From Bacteroidota bacterium (lineage in GTDB: Bacteria > Bacteroidota > Bacteroidia > UKL13-3): a stretch of 64,000 nucleotides of DNA. Under the pieces are notes generated by a model that saw only the letters and a list, made by a program, of their open reading frames with translations, had not been told where the DNA came from and searched no databases. A program made the position numbers and the translations under genes. Location: positions 234,632 to 298,631 of the forward strand of contig CANJUD010000001.1 in NCBI GenBank assembly GCA_947477885.1, written 5' to 3'. Positions 53,986 through 62,062 of this stretch are shown piece after piece (position 1 is the first letter of the stretch; each line of letters begins with the position of its first letter).

Positions 53986-54103
53986 GCGAGGAGCGGTGTG
54001 TATGGCCAAACGAGGCACGACGAAGCAATCTACTATCTTAAACGGGAGATTGCTTCGTTGCCCTGCCAGCAGCCCTAAACTCGATGCTCCTGGCAATGAC
54101 GAC
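53986..54103. repeat. Dispersed repeat with inner hairpin, copy 1
   Basis: Outer ends GCGAGGAGC (53986-53994) and GCTCCTGGC (54085-54093) are near-complementary. Inside, ACGAAGCAATCT (54020-54031) is the exact reverse complement of 54047-54058. The words GCGAGGAGC and CGACGAAGCAATC recur at 59394-59440. No coding function. Confidence 0.6.
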
Positions 54104-54117
54104 AATGGTCAAATATA

Positions 54118-55674
54118 TTAAAACTTGATTTTAAATATCATAAAAACCAACCACACCAAACTTACCCAGCAACATGCCAAAGCAAGATAATCTCCATATT
54201 TTACATAAAAAGTTAAACTGGATTCTGCTCTGAAAGATGCTTCTACTACTGAAGGTTCCCACCATTTTGTTTCGTGAGACGAAGCTCCATTATCATATAT
54301 CACGCCTGATATTCCCGTATTAGCTGAACGCAATATTGTTCTGCGTGTTTCTATAGCTCTTAATCTAGCATAATTAAAATGCTGGCGGTAGCCGGGTGTG
54401 TTTCCCCACCACCCATCGTTGGTGATTATACATAATACATTCGCACCCTTTTTTATATACTCAGTTACATATTCACCAAACACCGATTCATAACAAACAA
54501 CCGGGGCAATCTTAAATTTATCCTGCACGTTAAATACTTCTCTTTCTTCCTGCACACCCAGTGAACCTGAAATCCCACCTTCATCAATGGCATATTTTTC
54601 AAGGAATTTAAATACTTGAGGATAGGGCATTTTCTCCACCCCGGGCACCAATTTCGATTTATAATAAAGCTCTGTTTTTTTGTTTTTTTCTAAATAGATA
54701 GCCGTATTATATATATCATACATCATTCCTCCAGGGTATTTGCGGGCAGTGGGTTGTGGCACTTCACCATTTTGATATACATGATAAACATTTCCGCCAA
54801 TTAATATGGAAGTTTGTGGGAAACAATCTATAAATTTCCGCAGTTTAAGTATATTCTCATTTTCTTCTATTTTGTTATCTTCTATATTGTCTGTTAAGGC
54901 AGTTTCAGGAAACATGACAAGTTTCGTTTCTGGTTTTATTTTGTTTGCAGCTAATGCCAGCATCTTATCCAATTGCTCGCTGGCTGATAGTTCGCCAAAC
55001 TTTTCGTTATAGGGGTCAATATTCGGCTGTACGATGATTGTATGATATTCCTTTTGTATTTTATTATTGATATTCGAATATAATAATATAGAAATGAGTA
55101 ATGGAATTACTATAATACTTGCAACGGGAATTAAACGAATAAATGCTTTTTTAGCACTTTGGTTAGTATAATACTTCCAAATAAATATATTAAGTAACAA
55201 TACCCATATACTCCCACCTAGATGCCCCGTAAATTCGTACCACTGCACCCAAAATGGAACGCCCGCAAAAACATTGCCCAACGTGAGCCAAGGCCAAGTT
55301 AACTCCCAACGCAAATGCATATATTCAAACGTGAGCCAATAAAAGATTAAGGAGAAAATCGACCAAGGTTTTTGTATTCTTTTTTGAGTATAATAATATA
55401 ATAGCAGGGGCAAAGTCATCAGCAAACTATTGGCAACAATGGCCGCAATGCCACCCTCAACTGATGCCAAGCAAACCCACCAAGTACTGCCTGTATTCCA
55501 TAGCAACATATTTACATAAGTGTATACCCAAAACTTAAAAGCTTTTTGCTCCGTATTTGCTTTTTGTATAATAGGAATAAAAGCAATAAATATAAAAAAG
55601 AAAGTATAATCATGGAGCCAACTTGCAGATAGCAACAGTCCAGGGAGTATATAATAAAACAGTTTTTTAAGCAT
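54118..55674 (-). CDS. lnt: Apolipoprotein N-acyltransferase
   Basis: Lnt adds the third acyl chain to lipoproteins in the inner membrane. The 518-residue protein has about seven helices, then a nitrilase-like domain from about 215 with the catalytic Glu in MFPETALTDN, Lys in YYKSKLVPGVEKMPY and Cys in APVVCYESVFGEYV, and a final helix. Its first codons overlap the rsmI stop by 8 nt. The many lipoproteins in this window fit its role. Confidence 0.93.
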   Translation of the reverse strand: MLKKLFYYILPGLLLSASWLHDYTFFFIFIAFIPIIQKANTEQKAFKFWVYTYVNMLLWNTGSTWWVCLASVEGGIAAIVANSLLMTLPLLLYYYTQKRIQKPWSIFSLIFYWLTFEYMHLRWELTWPWLTLGNVFAGVPFWVQWYEFTGHLGGSIWVLLLNIFIWKYYTNQSAKKAFIRLIPVASIIVIPLLISILLYSNINNKIQKEYHTIIVQPNIDPYNEKFGELSASEQLDKMLALAANKIKPETKLVMFPETALTDNIEDNKIEENENILKLRKFIDCFPQTSILIGGNVYHVYQNGEVPQPTARKYPGGMMYDIYNTAIYLEKNKKTELYYKSKLVPGVEKMPYPQVFKFLEKYAIDEGGISGSLGVQEEREVFNVQDKFKIAPVVCYESVFGEYVTEYIKKGANVLCIITNDGWWGNTPGYRQHFNYARLRAIETRRTILRSANTGISGVIYDNGASSHETKWWEPSVVEASFRAESSLTFYVKYGDYLALACCWVSLVWLVFMIFKIKF

Positions 55675-56356
55675 GTCCTTTTATTACAATAACAAATTCA
55701 CCTTTCGGTTCTTTTTTGGTGAAGTGTTCAATACAATATGATACCGTTCCGTTTATAGTTTCTTCAAACATTTTGCTCAACTCTCGGCTTGCTGAAACTT
55801 GTCTGTCCGCACCAAAATGCTCTTTAAGTTCTTCCAATAATTTAAGCACACGATAAGGTGATTCATATAATATAATAGTTCGCTTTTCCGTAGCGAGTTC
55901 TTTCAGTTTTGTTTGCCTCCCTTTTTTATGTGGCAAGAAACCTTCGAACACAAAACTATCTGTGGGAAATCCAGATTTTACTAATGCGGGAACAAACGCG
56001 GTTGGGCCAGGTAAACATTCTATGTATATACCTTTTTCAACACACTCATGCGTGAGCAAATATCCTGGGTCGGAAATTGCTGGTGTGCCTGCATCGCTGC
56101 ACAGGGCAAGGGTTTTCCCTTCTTGTAATATACTTATATAATGACCTAAAGTTTTATGTTCATTGGCCAAATGGAATGGCTTGAGTGAATTTTGTATATT
56201 AAAATGTTTGAGCAGATTGCCTGTAACACGAGTATCTTCAGCCAAAATCATATCACAGTTTTTGAGCACTTCCAAAGCTCGCAAAGTAATGTCTTGCAAA
56301 TTACCTATGGGTGTAGGAACTATATATAACCCCGGCTTCAGAACTTGTTGCTCCAT
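55667..56356 (-). CDS. rsmI: 16S rRNA (cytidine-1402-2'-O)-methyltransferase
   Basis: RsmI methylates the ribose of C1402 in the 30S subunit. ATG 56356 gives 229 residues: YIVPTPIGNLQDITLRALE, LAEDTRVTGNLLKHF, CSDAGTPAISDPGYLL and the SAM-site LPGPTAFVPALVKSGF. This is the SAM-dependent tetrapyrrole-methylase fold. The ATG overlaps the stop of the tiny lipoprotein upstream (TAATG). Confidence 0.93.
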   Translation of the reverse strand: MEQQVLKPGLYIVPTPIGNLQDITLRALEVLKNCDMILAEDTRVTGNLLKHFNIQNSLKPFHLANEHKTLGHYISILQEGKTLALCSDAGTPAISDPGYLLTHECVEKGIYIECLPGPTAFVPALVKSGFPTDSFVFEGFLPHKKGRQTKLKELATEKRTIILYESPYRVLKLLEELKEHFGADRQVSASRELSKMFEETINGTVSYCIEHFTKKEPKGEFVIVIKGHA

Positions 56357-56472
56357 TACTTGAAATGTGGGCAGTTGCAACCTCTACTACCACTTTTCTT
56401 TGCTTTGCATGATGAATTTAAAGAAACCACTGCGGTAACTAATACTAATATGATGACGATACGCTTTAACAT
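56356..56472 (-). CDS. Tiny 38-residue lipoprotein with CNCP tail
   Basis: The track has only a longer ORF; ATG 56472 gives MLKRIVIILVLVTAVVSL, then NSSC (lipobox) and a mature part of only 18 residues, basic and ending CNCPHFK. It is translationally linked to rsmI by TAATG. Very short exported lipoproteins with a C-terminal Cys-Asn-Cys-Pro motif look conserved in Bacteroidota (from memory). Role unknown. Confidence 0.6.
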   Translation of the reverse strand: MLKRIVIILVLVTAVVSLNSSCKAKKSGSRGCNCPHFK

Positions 56473-56575
56473 ATATATAATAAACGCAAAAATTAAAATC
56501 TTATTGTATTGTAAATCTCCATGCAAATATATGTATTTTTGACGGCTAAATAAAAACACCCAACAAAAAAATAAT

Positions 56576-57106
56576 ATGTTAGAAAACTTAGGCATAGGCA
56601 CACGCCTTGAACATGCTCGTTATGGCAAAGGCGTAGTGGTGAACGAAAAGTCAGCTTTATATGTAGTTAGTTTTATAGAGCATGGACTACGCGAAGTAAT
56701 GAAAGACGAAGAAGTCACCATCATTGACCAGCTTGATCCAGACTCCGATATGGTAAGCATGTTCGATGTGGAACGTATTCTGAAAAGTGTGTTGCAACGA
56801 TATGTAGAATACCCCGAACCAATAGAACTAGGACAAAAATGGGTGGGGGGCAAAATGATTTTAAAACCTGGTGACAATGGCTTAGCTTCTAAAGAAATTT
56901 CCATCGATCAATTGTTCCATAAAATTGTAATGATTCGCGACCGCGTTCGTGTTATGGAACAACGCGTTAATGCAAGCAATATGACCGATGAGGAAAAAGT
57001 AAATATACAACAATATATCACCAAAATATATGGAAGCCTCACCACCTTCAATGTATTATTCAAAAATAAAGAAGATCAGTTTACTGGAGAAAAAGGAGAT
57101 TACTAG
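56576..57106 (+). CDS. Conserved cytoplasmic protein of unknown function
   Basis: The 176-residue protein begins IGTRLEHARYGKGVVVNEKS, reminiscent of a small SH3/KOW-like barrel as in CarD- or UvrD-type tails. The central part includes ILKSVLQRYVEYPEPIELGQ, and the C-terminus is helical with MIRDRVRVMEQRVNA, probably a coiled coil. No catalytic motif. It is divergent from the tiny lipoprotein and may be a nucleic-acid-linked factor, but I cannot assign it. Confidence 0.65.
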   Translation: MLENLGIGTRLEHARYGKGVVVNEKSALYVVSFIEHGLREVMKDEEVTIIDQLDPDSDMVSMFDVERILKSVLQRYVEYPEPIELGQKWVGGKMILKPGDNGLASKEISIDQLFHKIVMIRDRVRVMEQRVNASNMTDEEKVNIQQYITKIYGSLTTFNVLFKNKEDQFTGEKGDY

Positions 57107-57453
57107 GCCTAAGTTTCGCCACTGTTTCATGGGTCTTCAGCTATTTGCAGCGGCTAAAGTAGGCCCCAATACTTTCGGAGTTTCCTCAGCTTTTTTAATT
57201 TATAGTAATTTTTCATAGCTAAGCATCAGCGTTATATAGCTTATTAATAGCTTGCAGTGCTGCATGCATTTTGGGCCCTCGGCCTGCAGAAAGTCCGCCT
57301 TTTTACTGCATTCAAGAAATTTTTTTTTGTTTGAGCAATACCTCTTAATATTGCAGCACAATCAAGTCAGGCTTTTCTTTAACAACTCTTAAGGAACATA
57401 AGTCTACCCCTCAAAATTCTTGTTATTATTATTTTAACTATTCATATTTCTAC
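57107..57453 (+). promoter_or_regulatory. 347-nt leader/intergenic region before rho with shared dyad block
   Basis: The only feature I can support is TTGAGCAATA-N5-TAATATTGCA at 57331-57355, after a T-rich run. It is the same block as before the kinase gene at 29565. Transcription from it would give a leader of about 95 nt. Elsewhere the region has scattered short inverted repeats and stops in all frames. A long leader would suit rho autoregulation (inference). Confidence 0.45.
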
Positions 57454-59370
57454 ATGTACGACATTGCTTATCTGAACAACTTGTTGTTGTCAGAACTCAA
57501 AGACATTGCCCAAAAGGAGCTCAAAATGAGCAACGTGGACAATCTTCCCAAACAGGATTTGGTTTACAAAATTATCGAAACACAATCGGTAATGCCCGAT
57601 ACCAAAGATTTCAAAGAAAATCCTAACGATGCTTCACCGCCGCTCAGCATAACACCAGCCGCTAAAAAACTCCGTAAGCCCCCAGTTGTTAAAGCTGAAG
57701 GTGCGGATGGAGAGCCCGCCAAACGTGGTCGCAAGCCCAAGACAAAAGATGAAGCAACACCCCAAGCACAATTACCTTTGGCCGATGAAGCTAAAACTGC
57801 CGAAACTATTTCCCCTGTGCAAAAAGATATAGTAGCAGCTCCAGTTAATCCAACTGAAAATCGCAATCCACGCCCCGAAAGACAAGATCAGCAGCGTCCA
57901 CAAAATCCGCAAAACCGTGAGCCTCGTGTCCCTTACACTGAAAGGGAAAACCGGCCACAAAATCGCCAGCAAAACGATGGCACGAATACAAATCCAAACC
58001 AGAATCCAAATCAGAATCCGCCACGTGAACAAAGGGTGAACCCAAATCAAAACCCTAACCAACAGCCAAGAGAACCTCGCGAAAATCCCAATCAAAACCA
58101 GCAGAGAGAGCAACGCGAAAACCCAAACCAACAACCTCGGGAACAACGTGAAAACCCTCAGTTGCCACGTGAGCCAAGGGAAAATCCAAATCAGAATCCC
58201 AATCAAAATCGTGAGCCTCGTGAGAATCCACGTGACCAAATGAACCAACTCATTAGCGAATTGGAGGGATTGGTTGCCTCTTCAGGTGTGCTGGAACTAT
58301 TGCCTGATGGCTATGGTTTCCTCCGCTCGCCCGACTATAACTATATGCCATCGCCCGATGATATATATGTATCGCCCAACCAAATAAAAACAATGGGGCT
58401 TAAAACAGGTGATACTGTGAAAGGAACGATACGCCCTCCTAAAGAAGGCGAAAAATATTTTGCACTTACAGGTGTCGAAAACATCAATGGCAAAACCCCG
58501 CAAGATGTGCGTGACCGCGTCGCTTTCGAGCATCTCACACCTTTGTTCCCCGATGAGAAATTAAACCTTGGGGGCAAAGCACTTTCCACACGTATTATAG
58601 ACATGCTCTCGCCTATTGGTAAGGGCCAACGCGGACTGATAGTGGCCCAACCCAAAACTGGTAAAACCGTTTTGCTAAAAGATGTGGCCAATGCCATTGC
58701 AGCCAATCACCCCGAAGTATACCTTATTATATTATTGGTAGACGAACGCCCCGAGGAAGTTACCGACATGGCACGCAGTGTGCGTGCCGAGGTAGTGGCT
58801 TCTACCTTCGACGAGCCTGCCGAAAAACATGTAAAGCTTGCCAATATGGTACACGAAAAAGCCAAACGCTTGGTTGAGTGCGGACATGATGTTGTTATAT
58901 TATTAGATTCTATTACCCGCCTAGCCCGTGCCTACAATACCGTAGCTCCATCATCGGGCAAAGTACTGAGCGGTGGTGTAGAAGCCAATGCCCTACAAAA
59001 ACCCAAACGTTTCTTCGGTGCAGCCCGCAAAATCGAGAATGGCGGCTCACTCACTATTATAGCAACAGCGTTAATTGATACCGGCTCCAAAATGGACGAA
59101 GTAATCTTCGAAGAATTTAAAGGAACCGGTAATATGGAACTACAGCTCGACCGCCGCTTGGCCAATAAGCGTATCTTCCCCGCTATCGATATCCTTGCCA
59201 GTGGTACCCGCCGTGAAGACCTCTTGATTGAGAAAAACATGCTCCAAAAAATATGGGTACTCCGCAACTACCTCAACGATATGAATCCCGAGGAAGCTAT
59301 GGAAACCCTGAAGAAGCACATGAAAGATACCAATAGCAACGAGGAGTTTTTGGTATCGATGAATAATTAG
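57454..59370 (+). CDS. rho: Transcription termination factor Rho with large Asn/Gln/Pro/Arg-rich insert
   Basis: Rho is an RNA-dependent hexameric helicase that ends transcription. The 638-residue protein has the Rho_N domain ([17 protein letters not shown]), an insert at about 45-265 with tandem [14 protein letters not shown] repeats, then the RNA-binding fold ([29 protein letters not shown]) and the ATPase core: [13 protein letters not shown] (Walker A), [27 protein letters not shown] (Walker B) and [21 protein letters not shown]. coli Rho is 419 residues; the difference is the insert. Such inserts in other phyla promote phase separation or RNA binding (established for Bacteroides Rho). Confidence 0.97.
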   Translation: MYDIAYLNNLLLSELKDIAQKELKMSNVDNLPKQDLVYKIIETQSVMPDTKDFKENPNDASPPLSITPAAKKLRKPPVVKAEGADGEPAKRGRKPKTKDEATPQAQLPLADEAKTAETISPVQKDIVAAPVNPTENRNPRPERQDQQRPQNPQNREPRVPYTERENRPQNRQQNDGTNTNPNQNPNQNPPREQRVNPNQNPNQQPREPRENPNQNQQREQRENPNQQPREQRENPQLPREPRENPNQNPNQNREPRENPRDQMNQLISELEGLVASSGVLELLPDGYGFLRSPDYNYMPSPDDIYVSPNQIKTMGLKTGDTVKGTIRPPKEGEKYFALTGVENINGKTPQDVRDRVAFEHLTPLFPDEKLNLGGKALSTRIIDMLSPIGKGQRGLIVAQPKTGKTVLLKDVANAIAANHPEVYLIILLVDERPEEVTDMARSVRAEVVASTFDEPAEKHVKLANMVHEKAKRLVECGHDVVILLDSITRLARAYNTVAPSSGKVLSGGVEANALQKPKRFFGAARKIENGGSLTIIATALIDTGSKMDEVIFEEFKGTGNMELQLDRRLANKRIFPAIDILASGTRREDLLIEKNMLQKIWVLRNYLNDMNPEEAMETLKKHMKDTNSNEEFLVSMNN

Positions 59371-59376
59371 GGAATC

Positions 59377-59445
59377 CCCCTCTCCGCGTCATTGCGAGGA
59401 GCAGAAGGGAAAGGCTGTGCGGGAGGGCGACGAAGCAATCCCCTA
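59377..59445. repeat. Dispersed repeat, copy 2
   Basis: GCGAGGAGC at 59394-59402 and CGACGAAGCAATC at 59428-59440 match words of the element at 53986-54103, here only 69 bp and without the second arm of the inner hairpin. It lies just after the rho stop codon. Confidence 0.5.
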
Positions 59446-59489
59446 AACGCGAAGCATTGAACAGTTTTAATCATTTTATTCCACGATCC

Positions 59490-59518
59490 CAATTGTGTGT
59501 ACACTGTGGGCACAATTG
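59490..59518. repeat. 29-bp palindrome, copy 1
   Basis: CAATTGTGTGTA, CACTG, TGGGCACAATTG form the 12-5-12 plan shared with copies at 59538, 60019, 61022 and 61070. The outer CAATTGTG/CACAATTG arms are complementary; the inner arm is imperfect. It lies between rho and the DUF1016 gene. Confidence 0.6.
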
Positions 59519-59537
59519 AATATTTAACCTTAATTTT

Positions 59538-59566
59538 CAATTGCGAACGCAGTGCATTCGCAATTG
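59538..59566. repeat. 29-bp palindrome, copy 2
   Basis: CAATTGCGAACG, CAGTG, CATTCGCAATTG have ten perfectly paired outer bases. The centre CAGTG is the reverse complement of the CACTG in other copies, so this copy is inverted relative to them. It occupies the rho-to-DUF1016 intergenic space together with copy 1 and the dispersed repeat at 59377; I see no gene in 59371-59729. Confidence 0.75.
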
Positions 59567-59729
59567 AAATCAGATAGTTATAGAGTCTATGGTTGGTGTC
59601 CCCACCGACCGGCCCCCATTGTATATGTTAATTTCTTTGTGAATACATTATGGATTCTTTGTCGCCTTACATCATTATTATATATAAAATGTTATACTAA
59701 GTTTGTTCTTTAAACTTATATAATATTAT

Positions 59730-60788
59730 ATGAAACAAGACAAACTTGAATTAAAAGATGCCTTAGTAAGCGAAATTAAAACCCTTATTGAGCAAAGCAA
59801 ACAGCAGGTTGCAGTAACTGTAAATGCCACTATAACCATGCTTTATTGGCAGATAGGAAAGCGAATAAATACAGAAATACTTAAAGACCAAAGGGCTGAG
59901 TATGGAAAGCAAATTGTGAACGCACTGAGTGCACAATTAACAGCAGAATATGGAAATGGCTGGAGCGAAAAACAATTGAGACACTGTCTCCGCTTTGCAG
60001 AGACAATGCCAGAGGAACAAATTGTCTCCGCACTGCGGAGACAATTGAGTTGGACCCATATAAAGTGTATTATTTATCTCGAAGATGAGCTCAAACGCAT
60101 GTTCTACATAGAAATGTGTAAAATTGAAAAATGGAGCACACGAGCATTGCAAGAACGAATACAATCTATGCTTTACGAACGCACTGCCATTAGCAAAAAG
60201 CCCGAAGACATTATTAAAAATGAACTACAACAGCTTACAGAAACCAAGCAAATAACAGCCGACCTGGTTTTTAGAGACCCTTATTTTCTTGACTTTTTAG
60301 GACTGAAAGATGCCTATTCCGAAAGAGATTTAGAGACCGCAATTATTGCTGAACTGCAAAGATTTATTTCTGAGCTTGGGAGCGATTTCGCATTCATTGC
60401 CCGACAAAAGAGGCTGATGATTGACAGCAAAGATTATTATATTGATTTGCTTTTTTATCACCGAAAATTAAAATGCCTAGTAGCCATTGATTTGAAAATT
60501 GGCGAATTTGATGCGGCCCACAAAGGCGAAATGGAACTATACTTGGGCTTCCTCGAAAAATATGAAATGGTGGAAGGTGAAAACCCACCGATAGGTTTAA
60601 TACTATGTGCTGGTAAAAGCCCCGAGCATATCGAATTACTGCAACTGCACAGAAGCAATATTAAAGTGGCCGACTATTTTACCATTCTCCCCTCAAAAGA
60701 GATTTTATTGGATAGGTTGCATAAGGCAATTGAGATTGCACAAAATCAGTTCGCCGCGGTGGAAGGGGGATCTGATGTAAACGGGTAA
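59730..60788 (+). CDS. DUF1016 family (YhcG-like) PD-(D/E)xK nuclease
   Basis: The 352-residue protein has a helical N-terminal DUF1016_N domain (about 10-150; LYWQIGKRINTEIL; YGNGWSEKQLRHCLRFAE; IVSALRRQLSWTHIK) and a nuclease domain (about 170-330) with DSKDYYIDLLFYHRKL, then VAIDLKIGEF (acid-x-Lys motif) and KGEMELYLGFLEKYE. Relatives sit beside restriction systems and mobile genes. The DNA encoding IVSALRRQL is itself a 29-bp palindrome of the local repeat family. No neighbour gene is co-oriented within 300 nt downstream except the DUF3883 operon. Confidence 0.88.
   Translation: MKQDKLELKDALVSEIKTLIEQSKQQVAVTVNATITMLYWQIGKRINTEILKDQRAEYGKQIVNALSAQLTAEYGNGWSEKQLRHCLRFAETMPEEQIVSALRRQLSWTHIKCIIYLEDELKRMFYIEMCKIEKWSTRALQERIQSMLYERTAISKKPEDIIKNELQQLTETKQITADLVFRDPYFLDFLGLKDAYSERDLETAIIAELQRFISELGSDFAFIARQKRLMIDSKDYYIDLLFYHRKLKCLVAIDLKIGEFDAAHKGEMELYLGFLEKYEMVEGENPPIGLILCAGKSPEHIELLQLHRSNIKVADYFTILPSKEILLDRLHKAIEIAQNQFAAVEGGSDVNG
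60019..60047 (+). repeat. 29-bp palindrome, copy 3, inside the DUF1016 coding sequence
   Basis: AAATTGTCTCCG, CACTG, CGGAGACAATTG encode part of EEQIVSALRRQLSW. Thirteen bases pair perfectly on each side of the central C at 60033. Same 12-5-12 plan as the intergenic copies, but with different paired inner bases. Confidence 0.8.
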
Positions 60789-60865
60789 TAATTTTACCTA
60801 GGCACAGTGCACTTGTAGAAAATACTGGAATGCTCTAAAAACAAAACTTAAAACAGAAGGAAGTG

Positions 60866-60890
60866 AGTTGTCCCAAAGCTTGGGACAACT
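60866..60890. repeat. 25-bp palindrome, variant copy 4
   Basis: AGTTGTCCCA, AAGCT, TGGGACAACT have ten perfect pairs around a 5-nt centre. It lies where the degenerate BRO-like remnant would encode SQSLGQL. Ends and centre differ from the other copies, so family membership is tentative. Confidence 0.6.
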
Positions 60891-61065
60891 GAAAATGAAA
60901 TCAGTGGACGGCAAATTTTATATGACCGATGTTGCAGATACCATACAACTGCAACCTGAGTATGGTGGTGGTTATTCAAAAAGGCAAATGCAGCGGTATC
61001 GCCAGTTTTATAGAACTTTCCCAATTGCGTCCGCACTGCGGACACAATTGAACGATTGGGATTAA
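60868..61065 (+). pseudogene. Degenerate chimera: BRO/RhuM-like fragment joined to a DUF1016_N fragment
   Basis: The 65-codon ORF (TTG start) reads SQSLGQLKMKSVDGKFYMTD, VADTIQLQ, then PEYGGGYSKRQMQRYRQFYR and TFPIASALRTQLNDW. The first part resembles the DGKxYxTDVADT segment of BRO-N/DinD-like accessory proteins. The second resembles DUF1016_N (compare YGNGWSEKQLRHCLRFAE and IVSALRRQLSW in the neighbour). Neither is complete and upstream frames are broken by stops. The rest of 60789-61182 holds only palindromes and no other gene. Confidence 0.55.
61022..61050. repeat. 29-bp palindrome, copy 5, in the DUF1016-like remnant
   Basis: CAATTGCGTCCG, CACTG, CGGACACAATTG, with a single unpaired position. 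It sits at the same protein position as copy 3 (IASALRTQL versus IVSALRRQL), in a different gene remnant. Confidence 0.75.
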
Positions 61066-61069
61066 TTAT

Positions 61070-61098
61070 TAATTGCGAATGCAGTGCGTTCGCAATTG
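61070..61098. repeat. 29-bp palindrome, copy 6
   Basis: TAATTGCGAATG, CAGTG, CGTTCGCAATTG; centre CAGTG as in copy 2 and closely similar to it. It lies in the 5' intergenic region of the DUF3883 gene, about 85 nt before its ATG. Confidence 0.72.
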
Positions 61099-61182
61099 AA
61101 GGACCGTTGGTAAGTTATTATTTACTAGGTAGTCTATCATTTTTCACTTTTATTTGTCAAACAATAAGAAATAAATCAGAAT

Positions 61183-62007
61183 ATGGATTGGACAGAAGTG
61201 GAAGTAGAATTAATCGTAGCTGATTATTTTCAAATGTTGGAGCGTGAACTCAAAGGAATTAAATATGTTAAATCAGACCATAATTCTCATCTCCAAACGT
61301 TAATCAAAAGAAATCGTGGGTCGATTGAATTTAAGCACCAAAATATTAGTGCCGTGCTAATAAATAAAGGATTGCCTTATATTAACGGATACAAGCCAAG
61401 GGGTAATTACCAACGTTTACTGGAAGAAAAGATAATTGATTATATAATAAAAAACCCTTCGATAGAAAAGGTGTTTTATGACTTTGCGAATAGGCAGATT
61501 AAAATTAATTCATCACAGCTAAATTATGATAATTGGAATGTAACTCCTCCAACTTCAACTAATGCAAATGAGCCAGAAGTGCATTACGACAAAGCTATAA
61601 AAAGGAATTATCTTGAAATGGAACAGCGAAATTCTTCTATAGGAATGGCTGGAGAAGAATTGGTATTTGATTATGAAAAGTGGGCTTTGAAAAATGCAGG
61701 ATTTCCAAAATTGGCATCAGCTATCTCATGGGTTTCTCAAGATCGTGGGGATGGTTTAGGTTATGATATTCTTTCCAAAAATATCGATGGGACAGATAAA
61801 TTTATTGAAGTAAAGACCACCACTCAGGGAAAGGATGCACCCATATTCTTTTCTAAAAGAGAAAATTCTTTCTCCGAAGACATGAAAGATTCTTATCACT
61901 TGTATAGAGTTTTTGATTTATTAAAACAGCCCAAAATGTTCAATAAGAAAGGTTCTTTTAAAGAAATATGTACATTTGAGCCTATTAATTTTAAAGGGTA
62001 TTTCTAA
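61183..62007 (+). CDS. DUF3883-domain protein, probable restriction-type nuclease
   Basis: The 274-residue protein has an N-terminal region (EVELIVADYFQMLERELKG; GYKPRGNYQRLLEEKIIDYI) and a C-terminal DUF3883 domain from about 150 with MAGEELVFDYEKWALK, DRGDGLGYDILSKN and DKFIEVKTTTQGKDA. The GxGYDI...EVKTT pattern is a PD-(D/E)xK nuclease-like core (D, then ExK). DUF3883 proteins are frequent in restriction-type clusters. It lies 55 nt upstream of a DNA methyltransferase, so a restriction role is inferred. Confidence 0.82.
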   Translation: MDWTEVEVELIVADYFQMLERELKGIKYVKSDHNSHLQTLIKRNRGSIEFKHQNISAVLINKGLPYINGYKPRGNYQRLLEEKIIDYIIKNPSIEKVFYDFANRQIKINSSQLNYDNWNVTPPTSTNANEPEVHYDKAIKRNYLEMEQRNSSIGMAGEELVFDYEKWALKNAGFPKLASAISWVSQDRGDGLGYDILSKNIDGTDKFIEVKTTTQGKDAPIFFSKRENSFSEDMKDSYHLYRVFDLLKQPKMFNKKGSFKEICTFEPINFKGYF

Positions 62008-62062
62008 AAATTTAAATATAATTATTTATGATATTAAATAAACTTGGTTTGTAATTCAATAA

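Noticed and set aside
57772-58248. Minus-strand ORF of 158 residues in rho, and repeats suggesting a CRISPR-like array
   Set aside because: The ORF is the antisense of the Asn/Gln-rich coding repeats; repeat units are short, unequal and in frame, without spacers.
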